This document shows, piece after piece, positions 1-9,898 of a stretch of 64,000 nt of DNA. Each line of letters begins with the position of its first letter. The stretch's first letter is position 1. Below the pieces are notes generated by a model. It was given only the letters and a program-made list of their open reading frames with translations. It had not been told where the DNA came from and searched no databases. A program made the translations under genes and the position numbers. This DNA is from Rebecca billardiae RCC1528 (lineage: Eukaryota; Haptophyta): NCBI GenBank assembly GCA_965240325.2, contig OZ251224.1, positions 3,968,001 through 4,032,000 on the forward strand. Reading direction: 5' to 3'.

Positions 1-1759
1 GCGCGCGTGGCGCGAGGCGCACCCCGCCTACCTCTTCGCCGACGACGACCTGGACGACGCCGACGGCGCAAAGGCGCTGCCGTCCGCGCGCGAGCGCGAG
101 CGCGCGCCTCGCTCCTTCGCCGAGGCGGTCGGCACGGCGCGCGCGGCGGCGGAGGCGCGGAGCGCGGCGGCGGCGGCGGCGGGGCCCGACGCCGTCGGCA
201 AGGGCGCCGCCCCGCACCCGCCGCAGCCGCCGCTCGCGCCGCCGCCCGCCGCCGCCGCCTCGGAGCTCGCGCGCCGCGGCCCGCGCGTCGCCGCGCGCGA
301 CACTGCCTACCAAGCGGCTGCGAGCGGCGACGCCGGAGTGCTGGGCTACTCGCACTGGACGTTCGCGGACCAGCCGACGCTCGACCAGTTCCCGTCGTAC
401 ATGATGGCGCGGCGGCTGTCCGCGTGCGCGCCCGGCGGCGAGCTCCCGCCCGTCGCCACCGAGGACCCCGGCGCCGCCGCGGCCCAGGCCAACAGCGCGC
501 GGCCGTCAGCGCTGCGTCGGCTGCTAGCGCTGCGCCCGCGCGGCGTCGTGCCTCGAGGCGTCAAGTTCGTCGCCAAGCTGGTCGCGCCCTCGGGCGGCTC
601 GCCCGAGTACTTTGGGCCGTGCGACTCGGAGCGCGAGGTGGAGGAGCTCTACGCCCACGCCGCACACGCGCTCCGCGAGCGCGAGCGCGCAGTGGCCGCC
701 GCGGCCGAGGGAGCCGCCGAGCGCGCGGGCGCAGGCCAGCACGCTCGGCCGCAGCCGGGTGCGCTCGGCGGCCGCGCGAGACTCGCAGAGCACCTGGAGG
801 CGCTGCTGGTCGAGGCGGCGCCGCCGCCCGTGCCGCGCCGCGCGCCGACGGCGGGCGCGCCCGGCGCGGGCGTCCACGAAGGCGCACCCGCGTGCGTCGA
901 GCGGGCGAGCCCCCCAGATGGCGGCAGCTGCGGCGGCGCGGGGTGCGCGGCCGGCGAGGCGGTGCGTGCGTGTGGCACCGAGAGCTCCTCAGGCTCAGCA
1001 GCGGGCGGCTCCTTGGCACCGCACCCCGCGCCGCCGCAGCCGTGCGTGCGCATGCCGTCGCAGCGGCTGTACAACGCGGTCGTCACCATCTCCGACCTGC
1101 CGCAGGCGTACGCGCAGCACCGGTACTGGTTCGTCATGCAGTTTGTGCCCGATATGCAGTGGTGCGCGCGCCGCACTCACGCGGCGGCGCGGCGGCGCGA
1201 GACGCGCGCCCGCGTGCTCGCTGTGCCGCCGGCGGGCATGAGGGGCGGGCTGCTGACGCTGGCATCACGATGCCCCCGCGGCCCGCGCACGCCGCGCGCG
1301 CCCGCAGGTGTCACGTCGTCCCGCTCCGCAGCTACGGCCGCTTCCCTGCGCGCAACACCGCGCGCGGCGAGCGCCCAATCTGGTGTGTGCTGCAGCGCCC
1401 TTCTTCCGTGGGGGGGGCTCTGCCGCTGCGCTCGCGCGCACGCGCGCTTCTCGCCGCCCTCGCGCGCCGTGACGCTGGAGCCCGCCGGCGCTCATCCAGC
1501 CCTGCCGTGTGCCCTGCGCACCTGCGCATGCTTTCGCGCGCGCGAGCGCAGGAAGCTCGCCCCCGAGGGCCAGGTGCGGGAGCTGGACGTGCCGGCCTCG
1601 CGCTGCTCGCTCGTGAAGGCGCAGCTCGTCGCGCGCACCACGAACGCAGACGCGGAGGTGTGGGACATCCCCGACTCAGAGCCGTACGCTGCCCCGTTTG
1701 AGCAGCCGACCGCGAATGGGAGCACCACGACGGGCAAGTCGAGATCCAAGGCGAAGTAG
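1..1759 (+). CDS. Unrecognised protein, 5' partial, three exons
   Basis: The reading frame is already open at the window edge, so the start lies upstream. Exons by GT-AG and phase: <2-1161, 1308-1382, 1552-1759; introns of 146 and 169 nt begin GTGCGC and GTGTGT. Splicing joins YWFVMQFVPDMQW to CHVVPLRSYGRF, then RPIW to KLAPEGQVRELD. The conserved-looking part is the last ~110 residues, rich in aromatic residues and ending in a Lys/Ser tail (KSRSKAK). The preceding ~380 residues are Ala/Pro/Gly-rich and low in complexity. I do not recognise the family and assign no function. The long unspliced ORFs in the other frames here are products of GC bias. The exon structure is fairly secure because both junctions restore one sensible frame; the function is unknown. 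Confidence 0.6.
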   Translation, partial: RAWREAHPAYLFADDDLDDADGAKALPSARERERAPRSFAEAVGTARAAAEARSAAAAAAGPDAVGKGAAPHPPQPPLAPPPAAAASELARRGPRVAARDTAYQAAASGDAGVLGYSHWTFADQPTLDQFPSYMMARRLSACAPGGELPPVATEDPGAAAAQANSARPSALRRLLALRPRGVVPRGVKFVAKLVAPSGGSPEYFGPCDSEREVEELYAHAAHALRERERAVAAAAEGAAERAGAGQHARPQPGALGGRARLAEHLEALLVEAAPPPVPRRAPTAGAPGAGVHEGAPACVERASPPDGGSCGGAGCAAGEAVRACGTESSSGSAAGGSLAPHPAPPQPCVRMPSQRLYNAVVTISDLPQAYAQHRYWFVMQFVPDMQWCARRTHAAARRRETRARVLAVPPAGMRGGLLTLASRCPRGPRTPRAPAGVTSSRSAATAASLRATPRAASAQSGVCCSALLPWGGLCRCARAHARFSPPSRAVTLEPAGAHPALPCALRTCACFRARERRKLAPEGQVRELDVPASRCSLVKAQLVARTTNADAEVWDIPDSEPYAAPFEQPTANGSTTTGKSRSKAK

Positions 1760-1965
1760 CAGCTGAGACGGTTGTCAGGCAGCAGCTAGCCTTTGTGCAT
1801 GCTGCCAGTGGAGTCGACATCGACATCTTCGTCAGACGTCATCGTCGCGGACCGGGATCCGGGTCACCGGGACCGCGGACCGGCCGGACCGTCAGGCTGC
1901 GTCAGAGGCCGTCAGACCCGCGGCGGGCCCGCCCGGGGGCGGGGCCCCGGGATCCGGCAATTCTA

Positions 1966-2405
1966 GAGGGGTCAGAGCCCCACTGGGGGGTGCGTGGCCC
2001 AAAATCCAACTCACCTGTCGTCTTGAGATGAGGCTCTCAAACTTCGGGATGTCAATATTCGCCTGAACGAAATGAGCTGGGGTCAATCACGCTCGGACAA
2101 GTTTTGCGAAAAAATGTCACATACTGGAGATATACGACCTCAATCTCGACGCGATCTCGGCAACATTAGTAGGGGAGATACACGATCTCCAAGGTGATCT
2201 CGCTATTTGCACCAGAATCGCACCGTCTAGATCACATTTTGGCAGTCTGAAATTGGCACAGGCGGATTCTACACCCTGGAATTAAGCCTTAACGTCTACT
2301 AACTACGGTTCGTCCAAGTAAATACCCGTGTGACGATAGTTCATGCTAAGAGATTTCGGGAGATTGTGGCACCCGAGAGTGTAACGGTCGGAGCTCTGAC
2401 CCCAC
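1966..2405 (+). mobile_element. 440-bp MITE, copy 1 (TA-flanked)
   Basis: The ends are imperfect inverted repeats, GAGGGGTCAGAGC at the left and GCTCTGACCCCAC at the right, directly flanked by TA (1964-1965 and 2406-2407). The interior matches 43169-43621 (inverted) and 43874-44195 (direct), including the shared block TGTCGTCTTGAGATGAGGCT. There is no coding capacity. TA duplication plus short inverted ends suggests a non-autonomous Tc1/mariner-type element; the superfamily is inference. Confidence 0.7.
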
Positions 2406-2755
2406 TACGGCAATTCCGGCATGCATCACAATAAAATAATATATATATATATATATATATATACTATATACGTTCGCTCGTCACTCGCAGTTGCAGACGC
2501 AAGTCGCATCGCGGTTAAATTATGAAGTCGTCAGTAGTTAAGCAGCTAGACCTATATTGTCGATCGAGTATTGACGAGCTAGTCCGTAGGCTTCGCCACT
2601 TACCAGAGAGTGAGAGTGTCATTCGGACGCGGTCCGACGGCCGTGGTCGGCGTCGTGTCCTGACCGTAGTACGTATGCAGTAGTAGCGTAGTAGACTGGT
2701 GACGGCGCCACCGCTGCTGCTCGACGTAGACACCGCCGTCATTGTCGCACAATGG
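2406..2755. other. Intergenic, AT-richer, with a TA microsatellite
   Basis: Contains a short (TA)n tract at about 2439-2464. No credible coding sequence is seen. It is downstream of the RsfS-like gene on the minus strand and so carries that gene's 3' region. Confidence 0.6.
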
Positions 2756-3433
2756 TCATTTCTTCGGAATCGCGTCGATGGCATCCTCCTCCTCGTCCGT
2801 CGTCGTGCTGCCGCCCTGTGCATGCACCCTGACATTCTCAGCCCACAGCGACTCAAGGGCGTAGTATTCTCTGCAGTGCTGCGTCATGACGTGAACAACC
2901 ACGGAGCCCAGGTCGACCGCAACCCAGCCATCCGCGCCCTCCCCGTCGATGTTCGGTCCCTGCTCCACTCCCGCAGCATGCTTGGCGGCCATGTGCAGCG
3001 CATCGGCGATGTGCGTCACGTGCCTTGGGTTGGAGGCGGTGGTGACGATCATTGTGTCGCCAATCTTGCCACTGTGGATGCCCTTGAGGTCGAGAACAAA
3101 TGTGTCCTGCCCCTTTTCTTGCTCGATCAGATCGCGCACCTGGTCGGAGCTCAGTACGCCCACAAACGACTTCCATCGATCATCGAGCGCCGACGCCTCC
3201 TCCTCCTCCGCGCCCTTCTTCGGTGCCTGCGTGCGCGCCACGCTGCTGCGTGCGCGAGACAGCCCGATCCGCGGGGTGCTGCCGTGGGCAGGAAGGAATG
3301 GCATTCGCGCCAATCGAGGGAGGCTCCCGACGGATGGGCGCGCGAGGACTCGTGACCACAAGCCGGCGCGCGCCGGCCACATCGCCATCGTGTGCTCCTC
3401 GCGGCGAGCGGCCCGGACGGCGGACGCAAGCAC
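2756..3433 (-). CDS. Ribosomal silencing factor RsfS / Iojap-like, organellar
   Basis: A 225-residue single-exon ORF. The C-terminal half is a recognisable RsfS/Iojap domain (about residues 96-205): DTFVLDLKGI, IVTTASNPRHVTHIADAL, WVAVDLGSVVVHVM and YYALESLW. Family members bind uL14 of the large ribosomal subunit and block subunit joining; eukaryotic copies act in mitochondria (MALSU1) or plastids. The ~80-residue Arg/Ala/Ser-rich, acid-poor N-terminus looks like an organelle transit peptide, though which organelle cannot be told. In-frame Met16 (3388) or Met44 could also be the start. Its 5' end faces the cNMP gene (ATG 3500) across ~70-110 bp, implying a shared promoter. Family call strong, start uncertain. 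Confidence 0.88.
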   Translation of the reverse strand: MLASAVRAARREEHTMAMWPARAGLWSRVLARPSVGSLPRLARMPFLPAHGSTPRIGLSRARSSVARTQAPKKGAEEEEASALDDRWKSFVGVLSSDQVRDLIEQEKGQDTFVLDLKGIHSGKIGDTMIVTTASNPRHVTHIADALHMAAKHAAGVEQGPNIDGEGADGWVAVDLGSVVVHVMTQHCREYYALESLWAENVRVHAQGGSTTTDEEEDAIDAIPKK

Positions 3434-3499
3434 TGGGACTTCAGTGCCAGCAGGCCGGAGTTACTCAACCTCGCCCGTGCGGGCCGCCGCCCATCCGGC

Positions 3500-4921
3500 A
3501 TGGCGTCGATGGCCATGGACCCCTCGGAGGTGCCGGCGGACGAGGAGCTGGCGGAGAGCTCGTATGAGGAGCCCGGTATTGAGGAGGACGTGCTCGCGTT
3601 CGATGACTCCAGGCGTGGGTCCGACGCGTTCGTGGAGCAGGGCGACATGCCTGCAGCCACATCGCGGGAGATTGAGGGCGCAGCGGCGTTCCCAATGGCC
3701 GCGGGCACGCTGGTCCCGAACTCTCAACGGCGGCTCGCGCGCGTGAATCGCGTCCTCGCTGCGAGCGAGAACCCACTCGCGCCCTCAAAGGTGCCGAAGG
3801 CCCGCGTGTACATGCAGACGCGCGCGCGTGACGTCGGGCGCGAGCTGTCAGACACGGCGGTTGAGGAGCTGATCCTCGAGTCGTCTCTGTTCCGCACGTG
3901 CACCGGGCGGCAGCTCCGACAGCTGCGCGCCGTGACGGAGCAGGTGCGCTACGCGCGGTACACTGAGGTGGTGCGCGAGGGCGAGCACAGCGAGCAGGCG
4001 CGGTGCGTGTACATCGTCGCCGAGGGCTCGGTCATCTTGCGCACGGCGCACGGCTTCCAGATCGACGTCAAGCGCGCCGGCCACTTTGGCGAGCTGGCGC
4101 TGGTGGCCGAGAAGCCGCGCATGGCGGGCGCCACCACGACCGATCCGAGCCTGCTGCTTCGGCTGCCGGCAGACGAGCTGCGCTCCCGGCCGCTCGTGCG
4201 CGAGCTCATCGAGGAGCGCGCGAACGCGATCGAGCAGCACCTCAAGCAGCGGTGGCTGCGCGGCCTGCCCTCGTTCTCGCGCATCGACCCCGAGCTGATC
4301 CGGCGGATGCTGCCCTTCTTCCACTACGTCGAGCTCGAGCGCGGGGCGTACCTCTACCGCCGGACCGACCAGACCCGCCTCTTCGCCATCGTCGTCTTCG
4401 GCACGGTCGAGGTGCTGCAGGGAGAGGCGGAGGTGCGGATCGGCGGCTGCACGCACCACGACGCGCGGCCGTGGGTGGGCGAGACGGCGCTCTTCCAGAC
4501 CGGGCCGGACGGCTCGGCCATTCGCTGCATCGAGCCGTCGCACCTGCTCACGCTCGACGCGGCGCGGTTCCAGGCGCTCGCCAAGGTGCTGCCATCGATC
4601 ATGGAGATCCTGCGCCTCTCCGAAGTGTATGCGCGCCTGGCCGAAGCGCAGCGGCTGGGCGGGCTGGGCGCTGCGGCCGGCTCGTCACGTGTCGACCGCG
4701 GCTGGCGCTCGACTCTCGAGTCCAACTACTTTGCACGCCGCGTGCACTTCGAGCTCTCGCTCGACAGCCGGCGCGCCAGCACAGGCAGCGTGCGGCGTAC
4801 TGCGAGCGGCAGTGGCTACCAAGCAGCGGTGCGACGACCGGCTACCAGTCACGGCCCACACGGACAGGGCAACATGGGTGGCCACGCGGGAGTGAATCGC
4901 GCCCGTGCGATCAGTCGATGA
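3500..4921 (+). CDS. Protein with two cyclic-nucleotide-binding domains
   Basis: 473 residues from the ATG at 3500; the frame is open further upstream to 3392, but that part overlaps the divergent RsfS 5' end, so the internal Met is preferred. Residues ~121-231 form a first cNMP-binding beta-roll with a phosphate-binding cassette, FGELALVAEKPRMAG, that keeps the Glu and Arg typical of ligand-binding members. Residues ~264-367 form a second, weaker roll (VGETALFQ, with the Arg displaced), possibly not binding nucleotide. Ends are low-complexity, the C-terminus Ser/Arg/Gly-rich. The double domain resembles PKA regulatory subunits or the cNMP-domain proteins common in ciliates and flagellates, but no PKA pseudosubstrate or docking region is visible. 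Single exon. Confidence 0.82.
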   Translation: MASMAMDPSEVPADEELAESSYEEPGIEEDVLAFDDSRRGSDAFVEQGDMPAATSREIEGAAAFPMAAGTLVPNSQRRLARVNRVLAASENPLAPSKVPKARVYMQTRARDVGRELSDTAVEELILESSLFRTCTGRQLRQLRAVTEQVRYARYTEVVREGEHSEQARCVYIVAEGSVILRTAHGFQIDVKRAGHFGELALVAEKPRMAGATTTDPSLLLRLPADELRSRPLVRELIEERANAIEQHLKQRWLRGLPSFSRIDPELIRRMLPFFHYVELERGAYLYRRTDQTRLFAIVVFGTVEVLQGEAEVRIGGCTHHDARPWVGETALFQTGPDGSAIRCIEPSHLLTLDAARFQALAKVLPSIMEILRLSEVYARLAEAQRLGGLGAAAGSSRVDRGWRSTLESNYFARRVHFELSLDSRRASTGSVRRTASGSGYQAAVRRPATSHGPHGQGNMGGHAGVNRARAISR

Positions 4922-5005
4922 GTCCTTGCACCTGATCCGACTCCGACGACTTTGATGCCTGCTACTTATCAAATTTGATGAACTCTCGTCGATGAGTCTC
5001 TCTCA

Positions 5006-6939
5006 TACCAGGTCGTTCCCCCTGCACTGGGAATCCGCGGTTTCGCACTATTCAGAGCACGAGGCCGCGGCATAGCAACGCAGATTTATTCTTCCGCTTG
5101 CTCTATCAGACCACTTGAACGATCTAATCGAGGTTTCCAATTGAAAATGACGAAAGTACATCCATCCATTAGAGAACCCAAATCCCGAGCGCGGCAAAGC
5201 CGTGGAACGCAGTAATCAGCCTCGTCAGCGATAGTCCGCTCACGAAATCGAGGCGCTGGAAATGAGTTCTTCGCGTGCAACCGCGGAGGCGGGAGCCCTC
5301 CCGCGGGTGCGGAGCACCGATTCTGACCCGCCCCCTGCGCCTGCGGCCGGGCGGCGAGTGCGATGCAGCTGGCCCGGCGCTGGGGGGCGCGGATGTGCTT
5401 GCGGAGCCGGCGTGCGTGGACGGGCTGTTGCGGGAGAGTATCTGCCGCCCTCCTGCGCCGCGCGACTTGCGCCACGCCTCTTTCGCCTCGGCTCAGGGCA
5501 GCGCGCACGCGCGCGCCGCCTCCGGGGCCAGCCTTCGGCCTGCGCCGCAGGCCGACCGCGCGCGCGCCGTGCGCGGCGTGGTCGGGAAGGAACGGGCGCG
5601 GCTGCCGGGCGAGATGGCGATATCATGTGCGCACGCCATGCCGCCCCGCCACGCCTTGCCGAGCGTGTCGCTGGTCCATTTGCACGCCTCTTCGAGTTGT
5701 CACAAATGGTGTGCACGCGGCCTCGCGGTCCGGTGACCGCTGGGGGCCGCGCCCGGGCCAGGGCGCTGCGGGCGCGGATGTGCTTGCGGAGCCGGCGTGC
5801 GTGGACGGGCTGTTGTGGGAGAGTATCTGCCGCCCTCCTGCACCGCGCGACTTGCGCCACGCCTCTTTCGCCTCGGCTCAGGGCAGCGCGCACGCGGCGC
5901 GTCGCCTCAAGGCCAGCCTTGCCTGCGCCGCAGCCGACCGCGTGCGCGCCGTGCGCGGCGTGGTCGGGAAGGAACGGGCACGGCTGCCGGGCGAGATGGC
6001 GATATCATGTGCGCACGCCATGCCGCCCCGCCACGCCTTGCCGAGCGTGTCGCTGGTCCGTTTGCACGCCTCTTCGAGTTGTCACACTATGAATGGTGTG
6101 CCACGGCCTCGCGGTCGTGACCCTTGCCGGGACGATCATTGAGACACAGAACAGTGCCAAGCGGGCACGCGGGATACTCTTACATGAATGTTCATCACCA
6201 CGTGGTCGTGTAGAAGTGCTGGGTGCGACGCTTTCCTCGCGCGGATGCACTTTCATCATCTTCTTCGAGCTCCGAGGTCTGGCTTCAGGCACGACAAGAA
6301 ATCAGCACTCGTCAACAGCTGTGCGGATCCGTTATCGTGCCCTTTCGCGGCGCCGCGGGGCGGCATGGCGTGCGCACATGATGTCGTCATCTCGCCCGGC
6401 AGCACCCCCCGTTCCTTCCCGACCACGCCGCGCACGGCGCGCGCGCGGTTGCGGCTGCGGCGCGGGCACGGTGCGGCCCTGGCCTCCGAGGCGGCGCGCG
6501 CGTGCGCGCTGCCCTGAGCCGCGGCGAAAAGAGGCGTGGCGCGAGACGCGCGGCGCAGGAGGGCGCCATATACTCTCCCGCAACAGCCTGTCCACGCAAG
6601 CCGGCTCCGCGAGCACATCCGCGCCCGCAGCGCCGTGCCCCGGGCGCGCCGGCCGCCAACGGCGCTCGGCCGCCTTCGCCTGCCCGCCCTGCCGCCGAGG
6701 GCAAAGGTCAAGATTTGGTCGGCCCTCGCCTGCCGAGCCGCCACCGGCCGGGGGCTCCCTGCACCATCTATCTCATTGCGGCTCAATTTTGGGATTGCGA
6801 GACCAGCTCATCGATTGACGCACATCCGCACCCGCGAGACCTGAAAATCTTATTCGCGGGTAGCGACGGGTGCGTCCTGCGGCTGTTTTTCTCGTATGTC
6901 CAAACCGCGGATTCCCAGTGCAGGGGGAACGACCTGGTA
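5006..6939. mobile_element. 1.93-kb transposon-like element with 38-bp TIRs
   Basis: 5006-5043 and 6902-6939 are perfect 38-bp inverted repeats (TACCAGGTCG...CGACCTGGTA). Inside, a ~385-bp GC-rich unit is repeated directly (about 5371-5745 and 5756-6120), with an inverted related copy at about 6340-6650. Inner arms around 5100-5200 and 6236-6310 are also inverted relatives. If the terminal TA is excluded, the flanks carry a TA dinucleotide; no longer duplication is evident. No transposase is seen, so it is probably non-autonomous. Confidence 0.72.
5371..6120. repeat. Two ~385-bp tandem GC-rich units
   Basis: The word GGATGTGCTTGCGGAGCC starts at 5391 and again at 5776 (period 385). Similarity runs through TTCGAGTTGTCACA and CGGCCTCGCGGT near the unit ends. 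The ORFs across these units differ by frame and are not considered genes. Confidence 0.75.
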
Positions 6940-7034
6940 GTAGCTCTCTGAGTTCTGACTGGCTCTCAGTCGATGAGGCTCTCAGTCGACTACTCTTATT
7001 ACTCAGTATTCAGTAAGTCAGCTAATACTATATA

Positions 7035-7097
<63 letters not shown>

Positions 7098-8776
7098 GAG
7101 ATCGATATATATCGTCGTAGTCTAATTTTAAAACCGTCTCGATCTCTCTGATCTGAGCGCCATACGGATCTCTCTAGCTCTAGAGTAGTAGTCTAGACTC
7201 AGTCTCTCCGGACTCCGAGTCATCTCAGCATCTATTCATCTCTCTCTCCTCTCTCTCTCTCTCACTCTGAGACTCTCTCTCTCTCTCTCTCTCTAGCTCA
7301 TCTCTCTCTCCAGAGATCTGACTCAGTCAGACAGAGTAGTTAGTCATCAGATCTCTCTCTCTGGCTCAGAGTCAGACTGGCTCTCTCGACATTGTCGGCG
7401 ACAGTCGCCCTCCGTCTCTTGATCACACAAACAAATCCGCCGGACCCAAGGGCGTTCCCGGGATCCTGCCACACGCTTCCGAAAGCAATTAATGCCCCCC
7501 CCCGGGGGGGGGGGGGCATTGCTACCGGACTCACGCGGGCCGTAATCAGATGTATACGCTTGAAATAGAGGAAGCCAATTTCAATAGGAACGCGGTTCGA
7601 TTTGGCGTATGACCAGTGCGGGGAACGCCCCTGTGCGTCCATGATAATGCGCGGAGCTCCGTCCCTCTTGCCCCCTTGCCCTTGCCCTTGGCCTCTAGTC
7701 TCACGGTCCTGTCAAGACTCAAGTCCGCCAGTCGTCTCCGGCTCAGCGATGGATGGCTATTGGCTAGGACCGCTCCTGACTCCACTGAGACTGCCCTACG
7801 GCTTAGGCTACTCCTATTAGCTAGTTATTCGTCGTAGTATTAGCTTAGCTATACTTGGTACTACCTGTCCTGGGTCGGCTGACGCCGCTGACGGCGGGCC
7901 GGGCCCCGGGGACCATTGGGACCGTCTGCCGACTTGTTACGACTCATAATGCGCTGTCTTGAATGTGAGGCTTCAACGACTCGTCGGGCCGATCGACGTC
8001 GTCCGCCGGGCTGAACTCCGTACAAGTCTGTCAATATGTTGGCGCAGCACATCATCATATTTTATATACATAATAAATTCATATATTGAACGCACTGCCG
8101 CATACTGCATGTAGTACAGTACAGGCGCGCATATGATCCGCGACCACCGCGGTGGCGCGCAGGCGTCGACGCCAGACGGTCACGGTGCGTCGAGCTTCCG
8201 CTCGGCGATGGAGAGTGCCTGGGCGACTACGAGGGGGGGGGGGGGGGGACGACGGCGAGGAGCGCTGATATCCTGGTCGGCTGGTGTTTGTCTCTGCTGC
8301 TCGATCTGCTGCTACAGCTTGCTGACTCTGACGCCTGCCCGTTGCAACATACCACGTCGTCAATATGATCTGACTGAGTACTGATTATTAATTTAATAAT
8401 TATGATCGCGGGAAGATCAGTCGACGCGGCGTCGCTCACAGCGCAGGCAGGTGTTTGGCGTGGCTGCACTCTCGAGGTGGCTGGGATACAACATCCAGGT
8501 GCAGCACCCTCCCCGTGTGGTGTCAGAGCGCGCTCTCGAGCCGCCGCGTGCCTCCGACTCCGAGCGCGGGGCGGCCGCTTGCTCATGCTGCCAATGGCCG
8601 CCTCGATGAGGTGCGGCAACGCGCCTCTCACCTGCCTGCGCCGGTCTGTTTTGTGGCGGTGTCTTTGTGCAGTGTTGGATGGCGTCAATCACGCCTTATA
8701 ACCAAGTGTGCACGTTATAAATCATCATAGTAGCAGTATAAATAACTGTATGCGGCATCACTCATCAGCGGTGCAT
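6940..8776. other. Intergenic: GA microsatellite, G/C homopolymer hairpin, no gene
   Basis: Holds a (GA)n tract at about 7038-7095, CT-rich sequence at 7240-7320, a C9/G13 hairpin at 7495-7516 and a G16 run at 8233-8248. Short ORFs lack recognisable motifs. I see no supported gene. Confidence 0.6.
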
Positions 8777-9688
8777 TCACCAACATCGGACGACCTGATC
8801 AACCCGCCCGTTCTGCAGAGACTCGCGCGGGCTTCGATGTGCTCCAGCATGCTTGCTGCAGAGAGCGATACGAATCTTGCTGCCGCTCACCACAACGCCA
8901 GCGCGCTTCTCGAGCACAAAATCCAGCTGCTGCACGTTGAGATATTCCATCGCGTGCAAAGAAGGGCTGCCCAGCCGGCCATCACAGTGCTCGCGAGCCG
9001 AGTGAGCAGCAGCCTGCAGCCTGAAGCGCAGCTGCCGCTCGGTCGATCCCGGCAGCGGGCCGTGCACGCACAACTGGCCCGTCGGAAAGAAGTGCCGGCG
9101 GGCTGAGTACTCCGCGGACGGCTCTGTCGGCGACGACGACTCGATGCAGCCGATGGCGAGTGTGCACGGGTCCGCATGCTCGCTCACGAGCGTGTCACGC
9201 AGTGCAGGCGCACGAGCTGCGCTCAAGTACTCGGCAGCATTCGTCGCTAGGGCGAGCGTGCGGAGTAGACGGCTCTGCCGCTCATATGCGCTCGGCTCGT
9301 TCTCCAAATCAGCACCATGGAACGCGTTCAGATCCTCGATGACGAGCAGGCTGGGGGGTGGACTGACGAGGTGGATTGACGCCAGCAGGTGCCGGAGGGG
9401 CTCGTCACTCGGAAGGTACTTAAGCTTGATGCGATCGAGCGCACTCGTCGCCTCGGCGTCGGCAGCACCATCGTCGAACTCAGCTTCGGGCTCGAATCCG
9501 GGCCTCGCGTACTCCTCAGCTTGCAGTGCCTCACGCGACGACGCCACGTAAAGCACATCCTCGCCACGGCGCGCGCGGTTAAATGCGCGCTGTAGGAGCA
9601 GCGAGCGCGCGACACGAGCGTCGGGGCAGGAGAGCAGCGCCATCTCGGCCGCCCATGTGACATTGCCGTGACCGTGGAAGAACTCCAT
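8777..9688 (-). CDS. SWSAP1-like RecA-fold protein with degenerate Walker A
   Basis: 303 residues from the ATG at 9688. It resembles SWSAP1, a RAD51-paralog-like ATPase that works with SWS1 in homologous recombination. The best match is the region IKLKYLPSDEPLRHLL, then PPSLLVIEDLNAF (Walker B, residues ~111-122), matching the SWSAP1 order of IRFQYP-type strand, helix and hydrophobic-Asp strand. Where the P-loop should be (residues ~20-32, LLSCPDARVARSLLLQ) the GKT triad reads ARS, so the nucleotide-binding lysine is missing. The frame stays open upstream through SSTVFAAAAGPGEACGNLP without an earlier ATG, so an additional 5' exon is possible. Family call moderate. Confidence 0.55.
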   Translation of the reverse strand: MEFFHGHGNVTWAAEMALLSCPDARVARSLLLQRAFNRARRGEDVLYVASSREALQAEEYARPGFEPEAEFDDGAADAEATSALDRIKLKYLPSDEPLRHLLASIHLVSPPPSLLVIEDLNAFHGADLENEPSAYERQSRLLRTLALATNAAEYLSAARAPALRDTLVSEHADPCTLAIGCIESSSPTEPSAEYSARRHFFPTGQLCVHGPLPGSTERQLRFRLQAAAHSAREHCDGRLGSPSLHAMEYLNVQQLDFVLEKRAGVVVSGSKIRIALCSKHAGAHRSPRESLQNGRVDQVVRCW

Positions 9689-9800
9689 CGGCAAGTTTCC
9701 GCACGCCTCCCCCGGCCCGGCGGCGGCTGCGAAGACCGTTGAGCTTGTGGCGTGCTCTCGATCGGGTGCGACGACGACAGCAAGAAATAAAGGGGGGACG

Positions 9801-9835
9801 ACACCCGGAGCCCGTTATAAAGGGGAATTTAAAAA
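9801..9835 (-). promoter_or_regulatory. Block shared with the kinesin upstream region
   Basis: About 34 bp (CGTTATAAAGGGGAATTTAA at its centre on the plus strand) are identical to 36119-36152. Both copies lie 110-190 bp upstream of minus-strand ATGs (9688 and 35928). On the gene strand it contains CCTTTATAACGG. Either a shared core-promoter block or a mobile-element remnant. Confidence 0.45.
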
Positions 9836-9898
9836 CGACAGTAATTCTCGCAGTCCGCACCGTCGCGCGCCGGCGTGCCGGTTTGGGTTGGCTCCGGG

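Noticed and set aside
5086-6818. Several Arg-rich ORFs of 100-276 codons
   Set aside because: They lie in the repeated units of the 5.0-6.9-kb element, differ in frame between copies and carry no motif.
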